Assembly: GCA_038106445.1 (NCBI GenBank)
Contig: JAYODU010000010.1
Coordinates: 4,798 to 68,797, forward strand
Direction of reading: 5' to 3'
Origin: Pseudemcibacter sp038106445
GTDB lineage: Bacteria; Pseudomonadota; Alphaproteobacteria; Sphingomonadales; Emcibacteraceae
Length of the DNA: 64,000 bases
The notes beneath the pieces were generated by a model. It was given only the letters and a program-made list of their open reading frames with translations, was not told where the DNA came from and searched no databases. Positions 43,934 through 53,216 of this stretch are shown here, piece by piece. The translations under genes and the position numbers were made by a program. The stretch's first letter is position 1. Every line of letters begins with the position of its first letter.

Positions 43934-44623
43934 CTATCTGCGGGGTCCGCGATTTCTTTGTGGTCGTGGATCATCAAATGTGAACTGAACATTATCAACC
44001 GCGACATTATACTCAGGATTAAGCAAGGCGATGCGCGTTGTATATCCCTGAACATCAATAACTTCCCATGACTTGAGTTCCATTGTTGATTCTTCGAATA
44101 TAAGGGTGATATGACCCTGATCCTTCTGATCCGGCTGCAAAACAGATATTTTAACAAGTCCTGCAAAGCGGATCATTTCGGGAATTTCAATATCCTGATC
44201 AGAAAGATCAATATGATCATTCACCAATACATTTAAGGGTGTTTTGTCAATTGGCCAGCGGCTTACCTGTTTTATTTCATAATCAACAAAAGACAGCATA
44301 TCCCCGTTACTGACCACTAAAATCGGATTATCATTAGCATATTCAAATCTGATTTTTCCGGGGCGTTCTAAAAATATCGAGCCCTCATCAACGTTTCCTT
44401 CGGGGCCGCGCTGAATGAATGTGGCTTTTAAGGATCTTATTTTGTTCAGGTTATCTTCAACCCGGCTCAGGATATTCTCCCGGTCATCACCGGTAATTAC
44501 CGTGGGGGGAACATCAAAAGTTACCATTTCTTCAGGTTTTTGCGTATTTTCATCCTGAAAGGCACTAACACTTTGCACTAGTAGCAAAGAAAAGATTCCA
44601 GCGATCAATGGTATTTTTTTCAC
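43934..44623 (-). CDS. lolA: Outer membrane lipoprotein carrier protein LolA
   Basis: A 229-residue periplasmic protein that shuttles lipoproteins to the outer membrane. A signal peptide ends at about residue 21 (SVSAFQ). The fold shows LNKIRSLKATFIQ, GSIFLERPGKIRFEY, NPILVVSNGDMLSFVDYE and PLNVLV, which fit LolA. The C-terminal end is Arg-rich (RPQRNRGPRR). It follows ftsK by 86 bases on the same strand and the transcript ends at the hairpin at 43712-43741. Confidence 0.9.
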   Translation of the reverse strand: MKKIPLIAGIFSLLLVQSVSAFQDENTQKPEEMVTFDVPPTVITGDDRENILSRVEDNLNKIRSLKATFIQRGPEGNVDEGSIFLERPGKIRFEYANDNPILVVSNGDMLSFVDYEIKQVSRWPIDKTPLNVLVNDHIDLSDQDIEIPEMIRFAGLVKISVLQPDQKDQGHITLIFEESTMELKSWEVIDVQGYTTRIALLNPEYNVAVDNVQFTFDDPRPQRNRGPRR

Positions 44624-44709
44624 ATGCTTACCTTTTTTTCCGAAAGTTTAGTCTATTTCCACAATAAGGTAGAATTTAGACAATAGAAATTAATATTATC
44701 TTTATTGAC

Positions 44710-47121
44710 CTAATAGTTTTCTGAATGGTCTTCCACCAGAACTTCCCTTTTACCCACATGGTTGGCACTGCTGACCACGCCTTCCCGTTCCATTTTATCA
44801 ATTATGTTGGCCGCGCGGTTATAGCCAATTTGCAGTTGCCTTTGAATATAGCTTGTGGATGCTTTCTGATCCCGTGCGACGATGGAAACGGCACGATCAT
44901 ATAAATCATCTCCACTTGAGCTTCCGGCATTGGGTGTCATCTGCGAATGTTGCAAAAATTGACTGTCAAATCCCTCGTCAGGCTCCTCAACGATACTTGT
45001 TAGATATTCCGGTCTACCTTGTTTTTTTAGCGCATCTACTATCCGTTCCACTTCCTTATCACTTACAAACGGTCCATGAACACGTGTAATACGACCACCC
45101 CCTGCCATATGAAGCATATCACCCATACCAAGAAGTTGTTCTGCACCCTGTTCGCCAAGAATGGTTCGGCTGTCTATTTTTGATGTTACCTGAAAAGCAA
45201 CACGTGTCGGGAAATTGGCTTTGATGGTTCCGGTAATGACATCAACAGATGGCCTTTGTGTGGCCATGATAAGATGAATACCGGCCGCACGGGCCATCTG
45301 CGCCAATCTCTGGATTAATGCTTCAATATCCTTGCCTGCAACCAGCATCAAATCAGCCATTTCATCAACAACCACGACAATCATTGGCAGTGGTGTAAGA
45401 TCAAGATTTTCTTCTTCATAAACTGGCTTACCTGTATCCGGATCAAAACCTGTCTGAACCTTGCGGATTATATTTTCACCTTTATTTCGCGCTTCTTCCA
45501 GCCGTTTGTTATAGGCGGTAATATTTCGAACCTGAAGTTTCGCCATATTCTGATAACGGTGTTCCATTTCCCGAACGGCCCATTTGAGCGCTACAACCGC
45601 TTTTTTCGGATCCGTTACAACGGGTGTGAGCAAGTGTGGAATATCATCATAAACAGATAATTCCAGCATTTTCGGATCGACCATGATCAGACGGCATTCA
45701 GCAGGGGTAAGTTTATAAAGCAGTGACAGGATCATAACATTGATCGCAACAGATTTACCGGACCCCGTTGTTCCTGCAACAAGCAGATGGGGCATGGACG
45801 CAATGTCCGCAACAATTGGCTCGCCCCCAATATCCTTGCCCAAAGCCATGGGAAGTTTTGCTTTGCTGTCTTCATATACACTTGATGAAAGTATTTCACG
45901 AAGTGCGACAATTTCCCGTTTACTATTAGGGAGCTCTATGCCAATGGCATTTTTTCCTGATACGACGGCTACGCGGGCAGATGTCGCGCTCATGGAACGG
46001 GCAATATCATCCGCCAAATTTATGACACGGGATGATTTGGTTCCCGGTGCGGGCTCCAGTTCATAAAGTGTAACGACAGGGCCTGGTCTTACTTTGGTAA
46101 TTTCACCCTTGACACCGAAATCATCCAGCACAGACTCAAGCATACGTGCGTTTTGTTCCAACGCATCATGCGTAAGTATTTCCTGATCACTTAATGGTTT
46201 TGGTGCTGATAACAGACTAAGTGAAGGAAGCGCAAATTCACCGTCAGACAGAATGTCAAGCATGGGCTGGCTCTCGATTGTTTCACGGCGACTGGTTTTT
46301 ATATTTTTCTTCTCGGGGTTTACAATCGGTATTTCCCGTTTTGCAATCTGCGGCCCTGCTTTTAGGGGGGGTTCTTTTCGTATTTTGTCCTTGTTTTTGC
46401 GTACATCGAATTCCTGTCCCATTCCCGATTTAACGGATCTTTTCATGAACCGACCAAAAAAGGTTATTATGGCGAATGCATATCCAAAAAGTCCTGAAAA
46501 TGCGGTTTTTGTTTTCTGACGGATAAATGTCCATTCGTCCCGATCAAGTCCTGCTGTGTAATAATAGCAGATTAAGGCGATAATGCTAAAAAGCAGCCCG
46601 ACCGCGAGCGGATAATAGCTTATACCAATAAAAGCAAGCATGCTTTGAACATTAGCCAGCAGCCTCTGTCCAAGAAAACCTCCTAAGCCTACATCTGTGA
46701 AAATCCAGGCTTCAGGAACTGGAATAATTGCGAGTGCAAGAATTGACGCCATCACTAATATAGGAAGGGCCAGCAGATGAGGAAAAATAAAAGGTAGTCC
46801 CTTTAATGAAATTATACGCCAGCCCCATGTCAGCAGTGGTAAAACCAGAATATATGCGCCAAGACCAAGACTTTGCAAAAGTATATCGGCACTCCATGAT
46901 CCAGCAATGCCCATTAAATTTGTAACAGGTCCGTCGACGGCCGTATTAAAACTGGGATCATTTATGTCATAGCTTGCAAATGCTATTACAGCTGCGGCAA
47001 ATAAAATAATAAGAGCCGTACCCCATAAACGGATCAGGGTTTTACTTAAAAAGTCGGATACCGATTCCGGTAGCAGCGATTTTCTAGCATTTTTCTTAAT
47101 AGAATTACGTCGTCCAGCCAA
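44710..47121 (-). CDS. ftsK: DNA translocase FtsK
   Basis: An 803-residue cell division and chromosome segregation motor. Four or five N-terminal membrane helices (residues 30-190) are followed by a linker, then the RecA-like motor with VAGTTGSGKS near residue 455, LIMVDPKMLELS and IVVVVDEMADLMLVAGKD. A C-terminal gamma winged helix (YDRAVSIVARDQKASTSY) reads KOPS-type DNA. Length matches alphaproteobacterial FtsK. It precedes lolA, an order often seen in this class. Confidence 0.97.
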   Translation of the reverse strand: MAGRRNSIKKNARKSLLPESVSDFLSKTLIRLWGTALIILFAAAVIAFASYDINDPSFNTAVDGPVTNLMGIAGSWSADILLQSLGLGAYILVLPLLTWGWRIISLKGLPFIFPHLLALPILVMASILALAIIPVPEAWIFTDVGLGGFLGQRLLANVQSMLAFIGISYYPLAVGLLFSIIALICYYYTAGLDRDEWTFIRQKTKTAFSGLFGYAFAIITFFGRFMKRSVKSGMGQEFDVRKNKDKIRKEPPLKAGPQIAKREIPIVNPEKKNIKTSRRETIESQPMLDILSDGEFALPSLSLLSAPKPLSDQEILTHDALEQNARMLESVLDDFGVKGEITKVRPGPVVTLYELEPAPGTKSSRVINLADDIARSMSATSARVAVVSGKNAIGIELPNSKREIVALREILSSSVYEDSKAKLPMALGKDIGGEPIVADIASMPHLLVAGTTGSGKSVAINVMILSLLYKLTPAECRLIMVDPKMLELSVYDDIPHLLTPVVTDPKKAVVALKWAVREMEHRYQNMAKLQVRNITAYNKRLEEARNKGENIIRKVQTGFDPDTGKPVYEEENLDLTPLPMIVVVVDEMADLMLVAGKDIEALIQRLAQMARAAGIHLIMATQRPSVDVITGTIKANFPTRVAFQVTSKIDSRTILGEQGAEQLLGMGDMLHMAGGGRITRVHGPFVSDKEVERIVDALKKQGRPEYLTSIVEEPDEGFDSQFLQHSQMTPNAGSSSGDDLYDRAVSIVARDQKASTSYIQRQLQIGYNRAANIIDKMEREGVVSSANHVGKREVLVEDHSENY

Positions 47122-47248
47122 TGAACTTCCCTAAATTGCTGTGTCTGTTAAGTGTTTAAAATATATTATCATTATGTCATAGAACAAGGCAAATATGTGG
47201 CTATTTTGCCCTAAATAGCCGAAAATATAGCATAATTCAGGCAAACAG

Positions 47249-47262
47249 GACGTCATGACGTC
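47249..47262. repeat. 14-bp perfect palindrome upstream of ubiH-type gene
   Basis: GACGTCATGACGTC is fully self-complementary. It lies about 105 bases before the hydroxylase start and 127 bases from the ftsK start. Outside it, AAACAGG (47243-47249) and CCTGTTT (47270-47276) form a wider inverted repeat that ends in five T. It could be a regulator site or a hairpin in a leader. Confidence 0.5.
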
Positions 47263-47366
47263 AATATAGCCTGTTTTTAACACGGTTTATTAAAAGTGAT
47301 AAACAAATATAATTGCGTCAAAGAGTAGCACAATTATAATGGGTTTTAACTTTTTACAGGAAAGAA

Positions 47367-48575
47367 ATGAAAAAAACAGATGTTTTAATATCAGGCGCGG
47401 GTGTTGTGGGAATGACATTGGCCTATGCGCTTGCCAAATACGGCTTAAAAGTGTGTATTGTGGATGCTTTGGATGTCAGCAAAACCCTGAACAATAAATT
47501 TGACGGGCGGGCATATGCGATTTCCTATGCTCCCTATACTATGCTTAAAACATTAGGACTTTGGGAACAAATTGGTGCAGAGGCGCAACCCATTGATGAA
47601 ATTCATGTAACAGATGGTAACAGCCCAGTATTTTTACATTTTGACAAGGATGAGCTTGGGGATGGCCCGCTTGGTCAGATGGTGGAAGTTCGTCATATTC
47701 GTGCCGGTCTGTTTGAAGCAATAAATTCCGTTAAAAATATTACACTTATGGCGCCGGACAAAATTGTTTCGACAGAAAATAAGGACGGATTTGTTGAAAT
47801 CCTACTTGATGGAGGAGCAAAGATTTCTGCATCACTTGTGGTTGGTGCGGAAGGCAGAAGTTCCGCCCTTAGACAGCAGAATGATATTCGCATCAGAAAG
47901 TGGGACTATAAACAGACAGCCATAGTGACGACGGTTGAACATGAGCTTGATCATCAGGGGATCGCTCATGAAAAATTTTTTCCCAGTGGGCCATTCGCCA
48001 TCCTTCCACTTAAGGATTTAAAATCATCCATTGTATGGTGCGAAGAACCTGAAAGGGCGTCCGCTATTTTAAAACTAAGCGAACGTGCATTTAACAGCGA
48101 ACTCAAGAAAAAGTTCGGTGATTTTCTGGGTGACGTTAAATCATTGGGCCAGCGGTGGTCTCATCCGCTTACCATGCAGCTTGCAGATGAATATATACGC
48201 GAGAGATTTTGTCTTATTGGCGATGCGGTGCATGGAATTCATCCAATTGCGGGTCAGGGCTTTAATCTTGGCCTCCGGGATATTGCTGCCCTAACAGAAG
48301 TGCTCGTGGATGCCAAAAGGCTTGGTGGGGATATAGGGGCAGAATTTGTACTGGAAAGGTATGTTCACTGGCGGCGCACGGATAATAACATGCTTGCTTT
48401 GGGTATGGATGGGCTGACACGGCTTTTTTCAAACAATAATCCGGTAATTACAATAGCAAGACGTGCTGGTTTAGCAGCAGTTGAAGAACTGCCGCCTGTT
48501 AAGAAGTTTTTTATGAAACATGCCCGTGGCACGGTTGGCAAGTTACCCAAGTTGCTTCAAGGTCAATCACTTTAA
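47367..48575 (+). CDS. FAD-dependent ubiquinone biosynthesis hydroxylase (UbiH/UbiF/Coq6 family)
   Basis: A 402-residue flavin monooxygenase. The FAD motif ISGAGVVGMTLAYALAKYG opens the chain, FDGRAYAISYAPYTML follows, and the second FAD signature is LIGDAVHGIHPIAGQGFNLGLRD. These proteins hydroxylate the ubiquinone ring at C5, C6 or C1. The position cannot be assigned from sequence alone, so no symbol is given. It lies behind an AAAGGAAAG-like region (ACAGGAAAGAA) and before a YceI gene. Confidence 0.9.
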   Translation: MKKTDVLISGAGVVGMTLAYALAKYGLKVCIVDALDVSKTLNNKFDGRAYAISYAPYTMLKTLGLWEQIGAEAQPIDEIHVTDGNSPVFLHFDKDELGDGPLGQMVEVRHIRAGLFEAINSVKNITLMAPDKIVSTENKDGFVEILLDGGAKISASLVVGAEGRSSALRQQNDIRIRKWDYKQTAIVTTVEHELDHQGIAHEKFFPSGPFAILPLKDLKSSIVWCEEPERASAILKLSERAFNSELKKKFGDFLGDVKSLGQRWSHPLTMQLADEYIRERFCLIGDAVHGIHPIAGQGFNLGLRDIAALTEVLVDAKRLGGDIGAEFVLERYVHWRRTDNNMLALGMDGLTRLFSNNNPVITIARRAGLAAVEELPPVKKFFMKHARGTVGKLPKLLQGQSL

Positions 48576-48616
48576 ATTGATTTGTTGACTGTCGGTCTTA
48601 TGCTTATTCTATAAGG

Positions 48617-49225
48617 ATGTTTATCAGACAAATCATTCTATATTGGCTGACGATATCATACCTGACCGGATACAATTTTGTTTATGCTCAGGATAGTAAT
48701 GAGTGTATTGAAGTCTATGAAATCGACAGGAAATATACCAATATTATGTGGTATGCCAGCCGTATGGGGTTTTCACGAACGATCGGAAAATTTGAAAAAT
48801 TTCAGGGAACGATTAACCTGAATAACTGCAATACAGCTGAAAGTAATATCCATATTACAATCGATACAAATAGCATAGTGAGCGGTGTCTATGAAATTGA
48901 TCAGCAGCTTAGAAGCATAACTTTTTTTGATGTGGAAAATTATCCTGAGGCAATTTTTGAAAGCACCGGGATTACACTGACCGAAAAGGATACTGCAGAA
49001 GTTAAAGGTAACTTTACGATGCTTGGCAATACGCATGAGATTACCCTAGAGGTCAGATTTAACAAACGTGCTATTGATCCGATCATCAATCAAATGAGGA
49101 CGGGTTATTCAATCAGAACTAGCATTCAAAGATCAAAGTGGGGGATGGATCAATTACTGGCATTTGTTTCTGATGATATCAACATCGCTATTGAGGCAGA
49201 AGCTCTAAGAATCGGATTAAACTGA
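48617..49225 (+). CDS. YceI family periplasmic lipid-binding protein
   Basis: A 202-residue secreted protein. A signal peptide (residues 1-25, TGYNFVYAQ) is followed by the YceI lipocalin-like fold: YTNIMWYASRMGFSRTIGKF, LNNCNTAESNIHITID, FDVENYPEAIFEST and VKGNFTMLGNTHEITLEVRF. The family binds isoprenoids such as polyprenyl pyrophosphate or ubiquinone-like molecules, in keeping with the neighbouring ubiquinone hydroxylase. The start is ATG 48617 behind AAGGA. Confidence 0.9.
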   Translation: MFIRQIILYWLTISYLTGYNFVYAQDSNECIEVYEIDRKYTNIMWYASRMGFSRTIGKFEKFQGTINLNNCNTAESNIHITIDTNSIVSGVYEIDQQLRSITFFDVENYPEAIFESTGITLTEKDTAEVKGNFTMLGNTHEITLEVRFNKRAIDPIINQMRTGYSIRTSIQRSKWGMDQLLAFVSDDINIAIEAEALRIGLN

Positions 49226-49232
49226 TCTTGTC

Positions 49233-49439
49233 CTATTGATCAAGTTCGCGGGCTTCGTCGATCAGTAAAATCGGAATTCCGTCGCGAATTGGAAAGGCAA
49301 GTTTTGCTTTTTCGCTAATCAATTCCTGCGGGTCCTTATCATAGACCAAGCTGCATTTGGTTAGCGGGCAGGCGATCTTATCAAGAATTCTGGTGTCAAA
49401 TTTTCCATAATTGATCTTTTGTGTGTCACTAGTGTTCAT
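49233..49439 (-). CDS. Trm112 family protein
   Basis: A 68-residue protein of the YcaR/Trm112 family (ILDKIACPLTKCSL, KLAFPIRDGIPILLIDEARELD). A zinc-ribbon-like region is present, though only part of the Cys set remains (CPLTKC). In eukaryotes and archaea Trm112 activates methyltransferases; the bacterial role is less clear. It is the last gene of the CnoX, LON-N, Trm112 cluster, an order common in alphaproteobacteria. Confidence 0.9.
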   Translation of the reverse strand: MNTSDTQKINYGKFDTRILDKIACPLTKCSLVYDKDPQELISEKAKLAFPIRDGIPILLIDEARELDQ

Positions 49440-49449
49440 CTTTCTCGCC

Positions 49450-50133
49450 TTAATGAATATTAGGGCCCTGGCCCGAATTAAAGGTTTTTTTGTTGATAGT
49501 CATTATTTGAATCGCTAACTCCGCGCGCTGATCAAGACTGTCTGTTTCTAAGATTAGCTGTTTTTCGGATGCTTCAAAAGGCAAAATCATGGAAATCGAA
49601 TTTACAAGTTCCTCATCACAGATATTTGCAATTATTTTCATATTTATTTTCATGTTGAGAGCATCGAGATATTCTTTAAGCGTATCAAGAAATCTTTCTT
49701 TTGCCGCAGTTTCATTTTTTAGAATATCATTGCCATCTTTTCTAAATGGTTCATAGTCTGCAAGTACTTCCCTGAAATTATACCTGAGGGGTATTTCGGA
49801 TCTGATTTGAAATCGGCGGATACCTGTCAGGATAATAAAATACTGACCCGGGACAGTTTCCCTGACTTCTGATAAAATTCCTGCGCAGCCGACAGAATAT
49901 AATTCACGACCACGGCTTGCTGTGCCGAACTGATCATTATTTTCGGGGGATAATGAAATGGAGCTTCGCAGCGGCTGCACCATGCCTATTATGCCATGAT
50001 TATCCGCAGCAAATTCCACCATTTCCCGGTATCGCGGTTCAAATATATTTAGAGGCAGATGACAGCGTGGTAACAATATCGCCCCTGTCAGAGGGAATAT
50101 TGGTATTTGTTCTGGTAAGGGTTTTTCGGTCAT
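49450..50133 (-). CDS. LON N-terminal (substrate-binding) domain protein
   Basis: A 227-residue protein with only the PUA-like LON substrate-binding domain and no AAA or protease part. It shows IPIFPLTGAILLPRCHLPLNIFEPRYREMV, GIIGMVQP, GCAGILSEVRE and YFIILTGIRRFQI. The family is often found next to thioredoxin-type CnoX, as here (6 bases apart). Its role is not well established; a role in protein quality control is inferred from context. Confidence 0.9.
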   Translation of the reverse strand: MTEKPLPEQIPIFPLTGAILLPRCHLPLNIFEPRYREMVEFAADNHGIIGMVQPLRSSISLSPENNDQFGTASRGRELYSVGCAGILSEVRETVPGQYFIILTGIRRFQIRSEIPLRYNFREVLADYEPFRKDGNDILKNETAAKERFLDTLKEYLDALNMKINMKIIANICDEELVNSISMILPFEASEKQLILETDSLDQRAELAIQIMTINKKTFNSGQGPNIH

Positions 50134-50139
50134 TATTAT

Positions 50140-51030
50140 TTATGAAAATAACAGACTTGAAAGTTTTCGGCGCGCGGCAATGGTAAATGGATCCATAGGA
50201 CCCGCCATTTCAAAAAATTTAAGAAGTTGTTTTCTCGCGCCATCGTCTTTCCACTCTCTGTCTGTTGAAATGATATGCAATAGATGATCTGCCGCTTCAT
50301 CGCGTCTTTGTCCTGCCCAAAGGGCGATGGCCAGATCAAAACGTGCCTGATTATCGGATGGATCGTTATCAATGGAAGCTATCAGCGTTGAAATATCAGC
50401 AATTTCGCCAAGCTGTTTTTTTGTTTCTAGGTTAGCCATCGCTGCTGAAAATACCGGATCATTTTTATTTTCGGCATCCGAGAGTAGTTTTTCAGCATTT
50501 TTAAGGTCACCCAGATTGATCAGACAATTAGCAAGCCCTGCTATTGCTGCAGTATTTGATGCTTCCAGTTGCAGAGCCTGTGAATAAGCAGCGCCCGCCT
50601 GCTCAAAATCTTGCTGATTATAGGCACTATCCGCATAAGCAATTAATTCATCAATTTCCGATGGGCCCATATCAGGTGCAATTTTAGCAATGAAATCTTT
50701 GATTTCACTTTCACTTTTTACACCTGAAAAGGCATCAACAGGCTGCCCCCCGACAAATGCAACAACGGTTGGAACTGATCTTATCTGCATCTGCGCGGCA
50801 ATGTCCTGCGCCTCATCAATATTCACCTTGGCAAGGATAACAGCACCTTTGGCGTCATTCACAACTTTTTCAATGATAGGTCCGAGTGTTTTACATGGCC
50901 CGCACCAAGGAGCCCAGAAATCAACAATCACCGGCACATCCAGTGACCGCTCCAGGACTTCGGATACAAAACTGTTTATGTCAACATCTATTATGTTTGC
51001 ACGTGCCGTGCTTATTTCTTGTTCCTGCAT
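50140..51030 (-). CDS. Thioredoxin-fold co-chaperone CnoX (YbbN-like) with TPR-like C-terminus
   Basis: A 296-residue protein. Residues of about 15-115 are a thioredoxin domain with the redox motif WAPWCGPCK, intact here although E. coli YbbN has lost it. The rest is helical TPR-like (ALQLEASNTAAIAGLANCLINLGDLKNAEKLL, NDPSDNQARFDLAIALWAGQR). Such proteins hold unfolded clients and pass them to chaperones, especially under oxidative stress. It opens a compact minus-strand cluster with LON-N and Trm112. Confidence 0.9.
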   Translation of the reverse strand: MQEQEISTARANIIDVDINSFVSEVLERSLDVPVIVDFWAPWCGPCKTLGPIIEKVVNDAKGAVILAKVNIDEAQDIAAQMQIRSVPTVVAFVGGQPVDAFSGVKSESEIKDFIAKIAPDMGPSEIDELIAYADSAYNQQDFEQAGAAYSQALQLEASNTAAIAGLANCLINLGDLKNAEKLLSDAENKNDPVFSAAMANLETKKQLGEIADISTLIASIDNDPSDNQARFDLAIALWAGQRRDEAADHLLHIISTDREWKDDGARKQLLKFFEMAGPMDPFTIAARRKLSSLLFS

Positions 51031-51041
51031 ATTATTTTCCG

Positions 51042-51545
51042 TTAGAGGTTATCGAAATCCATGATAATGGGGCGAAAACCAAAATGCTCTATAAATTTTA
51101 TTAAATCATTCCTGTGAATTGTGAGTGTCGCTTCATTATGTAAGGGATGGTAGTTAAGATAGTCATGTTCAAGCATTGTTTTATCAAGAACGACTATCAG
51201 ATTTTTATTTTCAACATTTATAAGTGAAAATGGTGTCACCGCCCCTGGCTTTATGCCCAGCACATCAACCATTCGTTCAGCACTTGCGAAACTAAGTCTT
51301 CCGACAGGCAAATTCCCTGATCGGTAAAGAGCCTTTAAATCCACCTGTCTGTCTTCAGAGAGGACCGCAAGAATAAAATTGTGTTTTTTATCTTTCAAGA
51401 ACAGATTTTTGCAATGCCCGCCAGGAATTTCTCCCCGTAAATTCTGCGAGTCTTCAACAGTGAATAATGGCGGGTGCCGAAAAAGGGTTGTTTTAATTTC
51501 CAACTCACCTAATTTATCCAGAAGATCCTGTTCAGTGGCAGGCAT
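51042..51545 (-). CDS. Prolyl-tRNA deacylase ProX / YbaK-type editing protein
   Basis: A 167-residue stand-alone trans-editing domain that hydrolyses mischarged alanyl-tRNA(Pro) or related species. It shows TTLFRHPPLFTVEDSQ, IPGGHCKNLFLKDKKHNFILAVL with the conserved Lys, and GVLGIKPGAVTPFSLIN-type sequence (DVLGIKPGAVTPFSL). Length and motifs fit the PrdX/ProX group. It is 11 bases upstream of the cnoX gene and probably shares its transcript. Confidence 0.9.
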   Translation of the reverse strand: MPATEQDLLDKLGELEIKTTLFRHPPLFTVEDSQNLRGEIPGGHCKNLFLKDKKHNFILAVLSEDRQVDLKALYRSGNLPVGRLSFASAERMVDVLGIKPGAVTPFSLINVENKNLIVVLDKTMLEHDYLNYHPLHNEATLTIHRNDLIKFIEHFGFRPIIMDFDNL

Positions 51546-51706
51546 AATAACTCCATGATTTTAAAAGTATCTTTCGTGCAGGAAATATAGCCAAACTATC
51601 GATCAGGGCCAACGTATTTTTTTTAAGTAAGGACTTGCAATTCAAAAATGTTTGCGTATATTCCCCTTCACAGATAATGATAATGTTATATGACGCATAT
51701 GGTTAT

Positions 51707-51781
51707 GCGGGCGTAGCTCAGTGGTAGAGCGTCACGTTGCCAACGTGAATGTCGAGAGTTCGAATCTCTTCGCCCGCTCCA
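51707..51781 (+). tRNA. tRNA-Gly (anticodon GCC)
   Basis: A full cloverleaf is seen. The acceptor stem is GCGGGCG (51707-51713) and CGCCCGC (51771-51777), the D arm is GCTC...GAGC, and the anticodon stem TCACG/CGTGA holds the loop TTGCCAA with GCC at 51739-51741. The T arm is GAGAG TTCGAAT CTCTT. The discriminator T and an encoded CCA end it. GCC reads GGC and GGU codons. Confidence 0.98.
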
Positions 51782-51839
51782 TTTTCCAAAGAACTATAAA
51801 AAATAATGCATAGTGAAAATATGTGCAGATGCTAAAATT

Positions 51840-52199
51840 TCATCTTTCTTGCCGCAGTATTTTTTCCATTTTTTTGCCTTTCGCCAATTCATCAATCAGC
51901 TTATCCAGATAACGAATTTCACGCATTGTTGTCTCTTCGATATCTTTGATCCGGACACCACATATTACGCCCTTAATTAATATTCGCGCGGGGTTCAGTT
52001 TGGGGGCTTCAGCAAAAAACGTTTCAAAGTCAGTTTTATTTTTAATCTGGGCCATGAGTTCTTTTTGGTTATATCCCGTTAACCAGAGGATGATTTGATC
52101 GACTTCCCCTTTTGTGCGGCCTTTTTTTTCGGCCTTGTTAATATAAAGAGGATAGACGCTGGCAAAAATCATTCTATAGATCTGATCATTGTTATTCAT
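51840..52199 (-). CDS. DUF2200 family protein
   Basis: A 119-residue protein with the typical DUF2200 sequence: IYRMIFASVYPLYINKAEKKGRTKGEVDQII, WLTGYNQKEL, FFAEAPKLNPAR and VRIKDIEETTMREIRYLDKLIDELAKGKKMEKIL. The function is not established. It is the last gene of an operon with an ArsR-type regulator and an AHSA1-type protein, and its start overlaps the regulator stop (ATGA). Confidence 0.88.
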   Translation of the reverse strand: MNNNDQIYRMIFASVYPLYINKAEKKGRTKGEVDQIILWLTGYNQKELMAQIKNKTDFETFFAEAPKLNPARILIKGVICGVRIKDIEETTMREIRYLDKLIDELAKGKKMEKILRQER

Positions 52200-52543
52200 G
52201 TGATTTCCTGTTCGATTTTTTTCTTTTGCTTGCCACGGGCAATTTCCGTATGAAGTGCCATAAGCTTGGTGTCAAAAAAGTTGCGAAATGGAGACATCCA
52301 TTCGTCAACTTCCTTTAAAGGGGACACATCAAGACTATAGATCCTCTTTGTTCCTTCTTCACGTACTTGGGCGAAACCGGAATCACGAAGTATTTTTAAA
52401 TGCTGCGAAACAGCGGGTTGAGTAATGCCAAATTGTTTCCGGATAACGTTGACTACTTCACCTGAACTATGTTGTGAATCTGCCAGAAGTTCAAGAATTT
52501 TTCTTTTAACAGGGTCGCCCAGTATCTGAAATGCGGCACTCAT
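52196..52543 (-). CDS. ArsR-type winged helix transcriptional regulator
   Basis: A regulator of about 115 residues: MSAAFQILGDPVKRKILELL, GITQPAVSQHLKILRDSGF as recognition helix and VREEGTKRIYSLD as wing. I choose ATG 52543, which has GGGAGAAG upstream and overlaps the AHSA1 stop as ATGA; the frame extends upstream inside that gene to 52597. The metal-binding Cys set of metal sensors is absent, so it belongs to the SdpR-like group paired with SRPBCC proteins. It probably acts on the repeats at 53191-53216. Confidence 0.9.
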   Translation of the reverse strand: MSAAFQILGDPVKRKILELLADSQHSSGEVVNVIRKQFGITQPAVSQHLKILRDSGFAQVREEGTKRIYSLDVSPLKEVDEWMSPFRNFFDTKLMALHTEIARGKQKKKIEQEIT

Positions 52544-53163
52544 AGTTCTTCTCCCAAGTAAAATTTCTCTGTAGATTTGGCAGATGAAAATGCCCATTCC
52601 CGATCATAACCTGCCTTTGCTGTTGCCTCCCCCCAGGATTGCGCGCTATTTGAAATGAAATTTTTTCCTTCGGGTGTTGGAAGCGCTGTTTCATCAACAG
52701 AACCTGCGGTTATAATATGATGGTTTAGAAATGTGATCCAAAGATCCCATCCAACGCCAACGGCCCCAGGGCCATAAACTTCAAAATGTTTCCCCTTTGC
52801 GCTAGACTGATGTTCAACATAAAGCTGTGTTTTATCCGGTTGAATTATTGAAAGTTTGGCTTTCACCCAGCTTACATCGCTAGCATATTCCCAGGTCAAT
52901 TCAAACCCTTTGAGGTATTCACATTGTGTGATGGTACCTGAAGCATTGTTTTTAATTTGAAAGCAACCATCAAGTCGCAGATCGCCGTCTACCTGGCCAA
53001 ACCAATGGGGAAGACGCTCCTTATTCGTTATGGCATCCCATAAGTCATTGACGTCAGTATTATAAATCGATTCGGAAATCATTACATAAGTTTGCTGACC
53101 CTCACGTTCGCCTTTTTCTACCTTTCTGTTTATAAATCCAGCGCGATCAAAAATATTCTGCAA
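52540..53163 (-). CDS. AHSA1/SRPBCC domain protein
   Basis: A protein of about 207 residues of the START-like AHSA1 (activator of Hsp90 ATPase homologue) family: SIYNTDVNDLWDAITNKERLPHWFG, GDLRLDGCFQIKNNASGTI, LTWEYASDVSWVKAKL and GVGWDLWITFLNHH. A ligand pocket is likely, but its ligand is unknown. The frame opens at TTG 53187; TTG 53163 has a GGAG site and is my choice, though both are uncertain. It is first in an operon with ArsR and DUF2200 genes. A second ArsR-AHSA1 pair lies at 54827-55700. Confidence 0.85.
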   Translation of the reverse strand: MQNIFDRAGFINRKVEKGEREGQQTYVMISESIYNTDVNDLWDAITNKERLPHWFGQVDGDLRLDGCFQIKNNASGTITQCEYLKGFELTWEYASDVSWVKAKLSIIQPDKTQLYVEHQSSAKGKHFEVYGPGAVGVGWDLWITFLNHHIITAGSVDETALPTPEGKNFISNSAQSWGEATAKAGYDREWAFSSAKSTEKFYLGEEL

Positions 53164-53190
53164 TGGTTCCACTCCAAAGTTATTCAATAT

Positions 53191-53216
53191 AATATAAGTT
53201 TTAATTAATATAAGTT
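53191..53216. promoter_or_regulatory. Direct repeat, candidate ArsR operator
   Basis: AATATAAGTT occurs twice in direct orientation (53191-53200 and 53207-53216), 16 bases apart, just upstream of the AHSA1-ArsR-DUF2200 operon. It would overlap the operon promoter. It differs from the palindrome of the second ArsR module. Confidence 0.45.
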
